A stretch of DNA of 47,899 nucleotides. Origin: Streptomyces virginiae. GTDB taxonomy: Bacteria > Actinomycetota > Actinomycetes > Streptomycetales > Streptomycetaceae. Positions 42,369 through 47,899 of the stretch are shown piece by piece; the first letter of the stretch is position 1; every line of letters begins with the position of its first letter. Location: assembly GCF_000720455.1 (NCBI RefSeq), contig NZ_JOAK01000039.1, positions 1 through 47,899 on the forward strand. Direction: 5' to 3'. Under the pieces are notes generated by a model, which was not told the origin of the DNA, searched no databases, and saw only the letters and a program-made list of their open reading frames with translations. A program made the position numbers and the translations under genes.

Positions 42369-42748
42369 GGGCGGGGGCCTCCGGCGGTTCGGCGGTGGGT
42401 GCGGGCTTCGGTAGCGGCGGCCTCCGGGGCTCCGCCCCGCACCCCGCGCCTCGAACGCGGGCGGGGCTGGACGTGGCTCCGCCCGCCGGGGCCGGATTGT
42501 GCCCCGCCGGGGACGGGCCCGGCCCCGGGCCCGGCCCCCACCCCGGCCCCGGCCCGCAGCGAGGGCACCCGGCTTCCGGCCGGCCTCCTGGGGCTCCGCC
42601 CCAGACCCGGCGCCTCGAACGCCGGCGGGGCTGGGTTCGGCTTCGCCCCGGCCCGGGGGCCTGTGGGGGTGGCGCTGCGGGCGTGGGAGGGGGCGCGGGG
42701 TGGGCGTCCGGGCGGGCGGCCGGGAGGCCCTTTCGGCTCCTTGGTCAC
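42365..42748 (-). CDS. Doubtful Pro/Arg-rich leader reading frame of murQ
   Basis: 127 codons from GTG 42748, which lies six bases after a -10 TAGCTT, so it could be read from a leaderless mRNA. The product (TKEPKGPPGRPPGRPPRAPS...) is low-complexity and the frame runs through two dispersed GC-rich repeats. Its stop overlaps the murQ start in ATGA. It may be a chance frame; the overlap makes ribosome delivery to murQ possible. Confidence 0.3.
   Translation of the reverse strand: MTKEPKGPPGRPPGRPPRAPSHARSATPTGPRAGAKPNPAPPAFEAPGLGRSPRRPAGSRVPSLRAGAGVGAGPGAGPVPGGAQSGPGGRSHVQPRPRSRRGVRGGAPEAAATEARTHRRTAGGPRP
42426..42470. repeat. Dispersed GC-rich intergenic repeat, copy 4
   Basis: GGGGCTCCGCCCC hairpin followed by GCGCCTCGAACGCGGGCGGG, core altered by one base relative to copies 1 and 5. 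Confidence 0.8.
42590..42634. repeat. Dispersed GC-rich intergenic repeat, copy 5
   Basis: GGGGCTCCGCCCC hairpin followed by GCGCCTCGAACGCCGGCGGG, the most complete copy, 164 bases from copy 4. Confidence 0.82.
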
Positions 42749-42770
42749 GCCTGAAAGCTATTTTCAGGCG
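42748..42770. promoter_or_regulatory. Perfect 23-bp palindrome, candidate murQ operator
   Basis: CGCCTGAAA-gctat-TTTCAGGCG, 9-bp perfect arms. It overlaps the -10 of the minus-strand promoter, ideal for repression. TGAAA/TTTCA dyads are seen for RpiR-family regulators such as MurR-type proteins; no regulator gene is adjacent. Confidence 0.75.
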
Positions 42771-42783
42771 GGGTGGTGGTCAA
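42755..42783 (-). promoter_or_regulatory. Promoter for murQ-murP, TTGACC-N17-TAGCTT
   Basis: On the minus strand TTGACC, a 17-bp spacer and TAGCTT; the best vegetative-type promoter match in the window. About 380 bases upstream of murQ. Confidence 0.7.
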
Positions 42784-42849
42784 TCCGCCATTGGGCCCAC
42801 GGCAGGCCGGGCCTTCTTCACCGGTACCCGGCAGGTCCACAATGGGCCC

Positions 42850-43224
42850 ATGGACCGAACGACCCCCCTGGAACAGGCGCTGCACGTCGCCCGCGCACTC
42901 GTGCTCGCCGATCTCGCCGCAGGTGAGGTCGCCGATGCCGATGTCGTCTCCCTCGTCGAGGATTCGGTCACGCACCGCCGGTGGTGGGTGGAGCAGTGGC
43001 CGGAGGGCGTCGACTACCTACCGGGGCTCGTCGCCCAGGACGTGCAGGACTCGCTGCTGGAGAAGTACGGGCGCTGGCCGCTGTGCCCGGTCTGCAACCA
43101 CGGCGATCCGCACGCGCTGGACGTGGAGCCGGAGCTGGGACCCGACCCGCACTGGGTGTGCTCGGAGGCGGGCGTGAGAGTGGCCGCGGTCGGCGGCCTC
43201 GGCCCGGTCTTCGGCCTCCGGTGA
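42850..43224 (+). CDS. Hypothetical protein with possible zinc site
   Basis: 124 residues from ATG 42850 (MDRTTPLEQALHVARALV); a CACAAT six bases before the ATG may be a -10. Helical N-terminus, then WPLCPVCNHGDPHALDVEPE and PHWVCSEAGVRVAAVG: CPVC plus C/H residues resemble a small zinc knuckle. No family known. Coupled with the next gene, eight bases away. Confidence 0.72.
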   Translation: MDRTTPLEQALHVARALVLADLAAGEVADADVVSLVEDSVTHRRWWVEQWPEGVDYLPGLVAQDVQDSLLEKYGRWPLCPVCNHGDPHALDVEPELGPDPHWVCSEAGVRVAAVGGLGPVFGLR

Positions 43225-43231
43225 GCCGCCG

Positions 43232-43501
43232 GTGACCGTCTACATCGACCCGCCGACCTGGCCGGGTCACGGCCGCATGTGGTCGCACCTGGTCAGCGAC
43301 GTCTCGTACGAGGAGCTGCACGCCTTCGCGGCGGGCATCGGCTGTCCGCCGCGGGCCTTCGAGCGGGACCACTACGACGTGCCCTCGTACCGGTACGCCG
43401 ACGCGGTCGGGGCGGGTGCGGTGGAGGTCGGCAGCAAGGAACTCGTCCGCCGCCTCACCGCGGCCGGCCTGCGCCGCCCGAAGGGCCGGCCGGCAGCCTA
43501 G
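43232..43501 (+). CDS. DUF4031 protein
   Basis: 89 residues, GTG 43232. TVYIDPPTWPGHGRMWSHLV, SYEELHAFAAGIGCPPRAFE, RDHYDVPSYRYADAVGAG are the DUF4031 pattern; single small alpha/beta domain of unknown function. Seven bases after the upstream gene, so one operon. Confidence 0.88.
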   Translation: MTVYIDPPTWPGHGRMWSHLVSDVSYEELHAFAAGIGCPPRAFERDHYDVPSYRYADAVGAGAVEVGSKELVRRLTAAGLRRPKGRPAA

Positions 43502-43535
43502 GTCGTGTCGGGCCGAAGGCCAGGGGCGAACGGCC

Positions 43536-44807
43536 CTACGGCTTCGGCGACGGGGGCGACGCAGGTGACGCGGGCGACGCAGGTGTCGCAGGTGACGCGG
43601 GCGATGCGGACGGTTGCGGGACCGGGTTGGGCTGCGCCGCCGCCGGGAGGTCCCAGACGTGCTCCGGGGTCACGATCTTGGTGATCCTGTTGGCGATGAG
43701 GGAGCTCAGGCTGCCGAACTTCCCGTCGACGTCGGAGTTCACCACGATCACCATGGTGGCGCGGGCCTGCGGGAGCCGGACGGCGACGGTCTCGTAGCCG
43801 GGCAGCTCGCCGTTGTGGCCGATCCAGCCGTCGAGTTCGGCGATGCCGAGCCCGTAGCCCACGTCGGGGTGCCCGGTGGGCAGCATCCGCAGCCGCTGGG
43901 CCTGGGTGTCCGGCTCCAGCAGCCGGTCGCCGTCCGGCAGCCGCCCGCTGACCAGGGTCGGGACCCAGCTGTGCAGGTCGTCGATGGTGGAGATCATCGC
44001 GCCGGCCGCCCAGCCCCAGGACGGGTTCCACTGGGAGGCGTCGACGGTCGCGCCGTCCGGGGTGAAGTTCGTGTAACCGTGCACGTACGGGCTGGTGATC
44101 TCGGCGCCGGTCGGCAGCGACGTCGCGTCCAGGCCGGCCGGTGCGAAGACGTGCTGCTGCAGGTAGGTGTGCAGGGGCTGCCCGCTGACCTTCTCCACGA
44201 GCAGGCCGAGCAGGACGGTGTTGGTGTTGGAGTACTCCCAGCGCGCGCCCGGCGGGAAGTCGGCGGGGTGCCGGAAGGCGATGTCCAGCAGCTGCTGCGG
44301 GGTCCAGGAGCGGTACGGGTCGGCCTTGAAGGCGGCCATCCAGCGCGGGTCCTCGGTGTAGTTGTAGAGGCCGCTGCGCATCTCGGCGAGCTGCCGCACG
44401 GTGATGCGGTCGCCGCCGGGCACCCCGTCGAGGTAGGTCGAGATCGGCGCGTCGAGCCGCACCTTCCCGTCGTCGACGAGCTGGAGGACGCCGGTGACGG
44501 CGAAGGTCTTGGTGACGCTGCCGATGCGGGTGTGCATGTCGGTCTTGATGGGGGTGCCGGTGGTCTTGTCGGAGGTGCCGAAGGCGCGCACGTAGGCGTC
44601 GTCGCCGTCGATCCACAGGCCGACGCCCACGCCGGGGATGCCGGCCTCGCGCATGGCCGCGGTGATCGCGTCGTCGAGCTTCTCGGCGATCACGTCGTCG
44701 ATGCCGACCCGGCCCGGCGGGGCGGCGGCGGGGGCCTGGCCCGCGCACAGCGCGGTCAGCAGGAGGGAGGCGGCGGCCAAGACGGTGGGCGTGCGGTACC
44801 GGCCCAT
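43536..44807 (-). CDS. Secreted serine hydrolase (class C beta-lactamase/D-Ala-D-Ala carboxypeptidase-like)
   Basis: 423 residues, ATG 44807 with GAGGTGATCC upstream. Signal peptide 1-28. Catalytic motifs: SVTK 97-100 (Ser97), YSN 192-194, HNG 331-333 replacing KTG, typical of S12 peptidases and esterases. The C-terminus is a degenerate Ala-Ser-Pro repeat tail (PATPASPASPASPPSPKP) encoded by a 9-bp-period DNA repeat, perhaps a wall-spanning linker. A D-Ala-D-Ala carboxypeptidase, beta-lactamase or esterase role is possible. Confidence 0.9.
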   Translation of the reverse strand: MGRYRTPTVLAAASLLLTALCAGQAPAAAPPGRVGIDDVIAEKLDDAITAAMREAGIPGVGVGLWIDGDDAYVRAFGTSDKTTGTPIKTDMHTRIGSVTKTFAVTGVLQLVDDGKVRLDAPISTYLDGVPGGDRITVRQLAEMRSGLYNYTEDPRWMAAFKADPYRSWTPQQLLDIAFRHPADFPPGARWEYSNTNTVLLGLLVEKVSGQPLHTYLQQHVFAPAGLDATSLPTGAEITSPYVHGYTNFTPDGATVDASQWNPSWGWAAGAMISTIDDLHSWVPTLVSGRLPDGDRLLEPDTQAQRLRMLPTGHPDVGYGLGIAELDGWIGHNGELPGYETVAVRLPQARATMVIVVNSDVDGKFGSLSSLIANRITKIVTPEHVWDLPAAAQPNPVPQPSASPASPATPASPASPASPPSPKP

Positions 44808-44956
44808 GCAGGATCACCTCTGACGCGCGTCCCCGAGCGGTATCCGGATCCCCGAGCCGACCTTCCCATCGTAGGAAGGCGGCTCCGGGGCGGCGACCGG
44901 GACCGCGGGGGCGGCGTCGGGCGGGGCCGGACGCGGTCGGGCCGACTCGGGCGCGG

Positions 44957-46210
44957 TCAGGCGCGGGCGGGCTCCCCGGCGGGGGCCGCCGTGGTGGCGC
45001 CGGCGCCCGCGGCGACCACGCGGGTCGCGCGCGGCGGCGTACGTCGGTCCAGGCGCAGGGCGGTCACGGCGAGGGCGATCGCGGTCACCGTCATGGCGGC
45101 CCCGGCCCAGGCGGTCGCGGAGAAGCCCAGGCCGGCGTCGATGACGGTGCCGCCGAGCCAGGGGCCGCCGGTGTTGCCGAGGTTGAAGGCGGCCGTCGTG
45201 GTCGCTCCGGCCAGGGTCGGGGCGGCGCCGGCCACGTTGAACATGCGGGCGTTGAGCGCCGGGGCGGTGAAGAACGCCGAGACGCCCAGCAGGAAGGACA
45301 GCGCGATCGCGGCGACGGCGACCGGGGCCAGCAGGGCGAGCACGGTCAGGAAGACGGTGGAGGCGGTGATGCCCCAGATCATCACGCCGAACAGGTGCGC
45401 GTCCGCGACCCGGCCGCCGATGGTCGTGCCGACGAGCGCGCCGATCCCGAAGAGGCCGAGGATCCACGGGACCCACTTCGAGTCCAGCCCCGCCACGTCC
45501 GTGAGCAGCGGCGACAGGTAGCTGAAGGCGCAGAAGACGCCGCCGGCGCCCAGTGCGGTGATGCCGATCGCGAGCCACACCTGGCGGTCGCCGTAGATGC
45601 GCAGCTCGCGGCGGAGCGTCGGCCTCTCGGCGGGCAGCGGGATCCGGGGGATCAGGGCGAGGATGCCGGCGAGGGCGACGGCGGAGGCCGCGGCGACCGA
45701 CCAGAACGCGGAGCGCCAGCCCAGGTGCTCGCCGAGGAACGAGCCGGCCGGGACGCCGAGGACGTTGGCGATCGACAGGCCGCCGATCATCACGGCCATC
45801 GCGCGGGCCCGCTGGTCCTTGTCGACCATGGCGATGGCGACGGCCGCGCCGACGGCCCAGAAGCCGGCGCAGGCGAAGGCCGCGACCACGCGGGAGGCGA
45901 AGAGCAGCTCGTAGGAGGGGGCCAGCGCGCCCGCGACCTGCCCGAGGCCGAAGACGCCGATCAGGGCGACGAGGGTGGTGCGGCGGGGGAGGCGCAGGGT
46001 GGCCACGGCCAGCAGGGGCGCGCCGATGACCATGCCGATCGCGAACGCGGATATGAGCAGGCCCGCCTGCGGGATGCTGACGCCCATGTCGTCGGCGATC
46101 GGCGGCAGCAGCCCGGAGAGCATGAACTCGCTGGTGCCGAGTGCGAAGACGGACAGGCCGAGGACGTAGACGGCGACGGGCATGCGGGGGCGTGCGGCGA
46201 CTGCGGGCAT
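44957..46210 (-). CDS. MFS drug exporter (Cmx/CmlR/AraJ type)
   Basis: 417 residues from ATG 46210; a TTG at 46222 would add four residues. About twelve membrane segments. The start VYVLGLSVFALGTSEFMLSGLLPPIADDMG is close to that of chloramphenicol exporters of actinomycetes; loop motif A (LRLPRRTT) and motif C-like ANVLGVPAGSFLGEHLGWR in TM5. Likely proton-driven efflux of a drug or sugar. No TetR regulator is adjacent. Confidence 0.9.
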   Translation of the reverse strand: MPAVAARPRMPVAVYVLGLSVFALGTSEFMLSGLLPPIADDMGVSIPQAGLLISAFAIGMVIGAPLLAVATLRLPRRTTLVALIGVFGLGQVAGALAPSYELLFASRVVAAFACAGFWAVGAAVAIAMVDKDQRARAMAVMIGGLSIANVLGVPAGSFLGEHLGWRSAFWSVAAASAVALAGILALIPRIPLPAERPTLRRELRIYGDRQVWLAIGITALGAGGVFCAFSYLSPLLTDVAGLDSKWVPWILGLFGIGALVGTTIGGRVADAHLFGVMIWGITASTVFLTVLALLAPVAVAAIALSFLLGVSAFFTAPALNARMFNVAGAAPTLAGATTTAAFNLGNTGGPWLGGTVIDAGLGFSATAWAGAAMTVTAIALAVTALRLDRRTPPRATRVVAAGAGATTAAPAGEPARA

Positions 46211-46256
46211 GACTGTCACCAACCCGTGCGAACGCCCCCGAATTCCCCCGGGCGTG

Positions 46257-46943
46257 TCATTCGTGTGACGGCGGTGCGGTCAGGGCGGCGAGCTCGGCGG
46301 CGAGGTTCGCGCGGGCCGGGGCCTCCCAGTGCGCCGTGCCGTGGGGCGTGCGGAAGAGCCGCGGCAGGTCCAGGAGCTGGCGCAGTACGGCGGCGCGGCC
46401 GGCGCGGAAGGCGTCGTCGGGGACGAAGCCGTACTCGTCGCGGACGGCGGCGGCGTAGGCGGCGTACGCCTGCGCGGAGCCGGCCAGCACCGCCAGGTCC
46501 GCGTCGCAGAGCACCTCGCCGTCGGTGTCGCCGGGGGCGGGGTCGTGGGTGACGGTGAGCCGGACCAGGCGGGCCACCTCGGCCGTGCGCGCGGCGTCGA
46601 CGCCCAGCTCGGGGAGGGCGCGCTCGGCCAGGGCGGCGCTGCGCTCCTCGTTCTCGGAGCGGTCGGGACGGTAGACGGCGTCGTGGAACCAGGCGGCGAG
46701 CCGGACGGCGGCGGGGTCGGCGGCGTACGGGGCCAGTACGTCGATGCGTGCGAGTACGTCGGCCAGGTGCGCGGTGGTGTGGTAGCGGCGCTGCGGCTCC
46801 GCCCAGGCGGCGAGGAGGCGGTCGGCGTAGCGGTCGGGGTCGCGGTCGGGATCGCGGTCGGCGGGGGCGCAGGCCTCGGCGACGGTGGCCCGCCAGCGGG
46901 CGCGGAGGTCCGTCGTGTCGGTGTGCGGGGTGCCTATGTCCAT
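46257..46943 (-). CDS. HD-domain metal-dependent phosphohydrolase-like protein
   Basis: 228 residues from ATG 46943 (an alternative GTG at 46949); CACAAT six bases before the ATG may be a -10. The fold is RRYHTTAHLADVLARI (first His of the metal site), then AWFHDAVYRPDRSENEERSA (HD pair), THDPAPGDTDGEVLCDADLA. This small group of cytoplasmic HD proteins is thought to be metal-dependent phosphohydrolases; the substrate is unknown. Confidence 0.85.
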   Translation of the reverse strand: MDIGTPHTDTTDLRARWRATVAEACAPADRDPDRDPDRYADRLLAAWAEPQRRYHTTAHLADVLARIDVLAPYAADPAAVRLAAWFHDAVYRPDRSENEERSAALAERALPELGVDAARTAEVARLVRLTVTHDPAPGDTDGEVLCDADLAVLAGSAQAYAAYAAAVRDEYGFVPDDAFRAGRAAVLRQLLDLPRLFRTPHGTAHWEAPARANLAAELAALTAPPSHE

Positions 46944-47007
46944 GCGCACATTGTGGGGGTGGCGTGATTGTGCTGGTGGAGCGCGGCCGGAGGAACGTAC
47001 CCTGGAT

Positions 47008-47023
47008 ATTGGACTAGACCTAT
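47008..47023 (+). promoter_or_regulatory. DasR-responsive element (dre) before cutC
   Basis: ATTGGACTAGACCTAT, 12 of 16 matches to AGTGGTCTAGACCACT and almost the same as the nagK site (AATGGACTAGACCTTT). 30 bases before ATG 47054. Confidence 0.75.
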
Positions 47024-47053
47024 TTTGTGTGGCTTCTCGAAGGATGGGATCGA

Positions 47054-47740
47054 ATGAGCAACCGTGCGCTCCTGGAGGTGATCGCCCTCGACGTGGAGGA
47101 CGCGGTCGCGGCCCAGGCCGGTGGGGCCGACCGACTGGAGCTGGTCACCGACATGGCCGCCGAGGGGCTCACCCCGGCGCGCGAGACCTTCGCGGCGATC
47201 CGGTCGGCGGTCGACATCCCGCTGCGCGTGATGATCCGCAAGGCGGACGGCTTCGCCGCGGGGGACGTGTCCGTCCTGGCCGCGACGGCTCGTCAGCTGC
47301 GGGCGGAGGGGGCGCGGGAGTTCGTCCTGGGCTTCCTGAACGCGGACGGCAGCCCCGACCTGGCCGCCGTCGAGGCGGTCGTCGCGGAGCTGGACGGCTG
47401 CCCGTGGACGTTCCACCGGGCGATCGACCGTGCGGCGGACCGGGACCAGCTGCGCAAGGCGCTGGCGGACCTGCCCGGCCTGGACACCTACCTGACGGCG
47501 GGCTCGGCGGCCGGGGTCGACGAGGGGCTGGCGGTGCTGCTCGCGGAGGCGGGGCGGGGTGGCGAGCCGGGGTACGGGGCGCGGATCCTCGTCGGCGGCG
47601 GCCTGACGCTCGCCCACCTGCCGGTGCTGAGGGCGGGCGGGGTGGACGCGTTCCACATCGGCGGTGCGGCGCGGCCCGACGGATGGGGTCGGCCGGTCTC
47701 GGCGGCTGCCGTCGCCGAATGGCGCGCCGCACTGGGCTGA
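47054..47740 (+). CDS. cutC: CutC-family protein (copper homeostasis)
   Basis: 228 residues from ATG 47054, with AAGGATGGGA upstream. TIM barrel of the CutC family: LLEVIALDVEDAVAAQAGGADRLELV (split: LEVIALDVEDA, AGGADRLELVTDM), GLTPARETFAAIR, PLRVMIRKADGF, FVLGFLNADGSPD, WTFHRAIDRAADR, RILVGGGLTL and VDAFHIGGAARP. Linked to copper tolerance in some bacteria, but its biochemical role is unsettled. A dre site in its promoter suggests the GlcNAc regulator DasR. Confidence 0.9.
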   Translation: MSNRALLEVIALDVEDAVAAQAGGADRLELVTDMAAEGLTPARETFAAIRSAVDIPLRVMIRKADGFAAGDVSVLAATARQLRAEGAREFVLGFLNADGSPDLAAVEAVVAELDGCPWTFHRAIDRAADRDQLRKALADLPGLDTYLTAGSAAGVDEGLAVLLAEAGRGGEPGYGARILVGGGLTLAHLPVLRAGGVDAFHIGGAARPDGWGRPVSAAAVAEWRAALG

Positions 47741-47820
47741 CCGGCCGCGCCAACAAATCACGTTCTACGTCCCGGACGACACCCCACCCCGTCCCCGTCC
47801 CCGGCGGGCGGACCCACATC

Positions 47821-47850
47821 CGGCCCCGCCGGCGTTTGAGGTGCGGGGTG
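47821..47850 (-). repeat. Dispersed GC-rich intergenic repeat, copy 6
   Basis: The reverse complement contains CCTCAAACGCCGGCGGGGCC, matching the core of copies 1, 3 and 5. Located after cutC. Confidence 0.75.
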
Positions 47851-47882
47851 CGGGGTGCGGGGTGCGGGGTGCGGGGTGCGGG
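47841..47882. repeat. Tandem heptamer GTGCGGG, six copies
   Basis: Six perfect units of GTGCGGG directly following repeat copy 6, ending at the window edge. 47741-47820 between cutC and this has no gene. Confidence 0.93.
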
Positions 47883-47899
47883 CCCGGTCAGGTGAGGGC

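Larger units (their letters stand above)
42369..42849. other. 481-bp murQ upstream region
   Basis: Holds repeat copies 4 (42426-42470) and 5 (42590-42634), a C/G-only low-complexity stretch (about 42515-42560), the promoter/operator at 42748-42783 and the short upstream region of the gene at 42850. Apart from the doubtful leader frame no gene is seen. Confidence 0.7.

Overview
The window is about 48 kb of very GC-rich DNA with compact gene packing, rare long AT-rich stretches and strong G/C bias at third codon positions. Gene content and order (senS-senR/hbpS, terD, cdgB, nagA-nagK, otsB/otsA, thrC, cysO, scoF-type cold-shock gene, groEL2, murQ-murP) is what I know from Streptomyces core chromosomes, and resembles the S. 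coelicolor SCO4266-SCO4307 neighbourhood from memory; I could not run an alignment. The source is almost certainly a Streptomyces.

Layout. 1-508: no credible gene; a 30-bp inverted repeat and a 53/56-bp tandem repeat array ending next to the promoter of an APH(6)-type kinase gene. 509-5732: phosphotransferase, GNAT, small protein, quinone oxidoreductase with a MerR/SoxR-type promoter, divergent pentapeptide protein, GH26-like secreted glycosidase, hypothetical. 5784-9933: HbpS-SenS-SenR haem/redox sensing system and an M1 metallopeptidase lipoprotein. 9948-15496: GNAT, TerD, ArfB-like RF-1 domain protein, flavin reductase, diguanylate cyclase CdgB with CRP-like and BldD-like sites, a carbohydrate-binding membrane protein. 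15513-20127: aminosugar locus (PfkB kinase, nagA, nagK and a divergent sugar-binding lipoprotein) with two DasR-type dre sites. 20171-23931: DUF3263 protein, trehalose phosphatase, trehalose-6-P synthase, glucosyl-3-phosphoglycerate synthase. 24070-28376: SAM (S-box) riboswitch, threonine synthase, CysO ending in Gly-Gly-Cys, cold-shock protein, two CIRCE elements and GroEL2.

28602-39854 is more accessory: TrpF preceded by a decamer repeat, S41 peptidase, receptor-like Ser/Thr kinase, a free-standing secreted I9 inhibitor divergent from an S8 protease whose own propeptide it resembles, a PQQ-like propeller protein, an XRE/DUF397 pair, two unknown proteins, a VapBC pair and further small genes. 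39895-42368 is the MurNAc pair murP-murQ, separated from its probable promoter by a repeat-rich 380-bp leader. 42850-47740: two small unknown proteins, a serine hydrolase, an MFS exporter, an HD protein and cutC, the last with a third dre site.

Themes that link the genes: cell-wall aminosugar recycling (nagK, nagA, murQ, murP, sugar-binding protein, with DasR-type sites), osmolyte synthesis (otsA, otsB, gpgS), redox sensing (MerR-type promoter, HbpS/SenS/SenR, flavin reductase), and sulfur/methionine balance (S-box thrC, cysO). Many genes have a TAnnnT-like -10 hexamer 6-8 bases before the start codon, so leaderless transcription appears frequent. A dispersed GC-rich intergenic repeat occurs in at least six places. 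No rRNA, tRNA, CRISPR, transposase or phage gene was seen.
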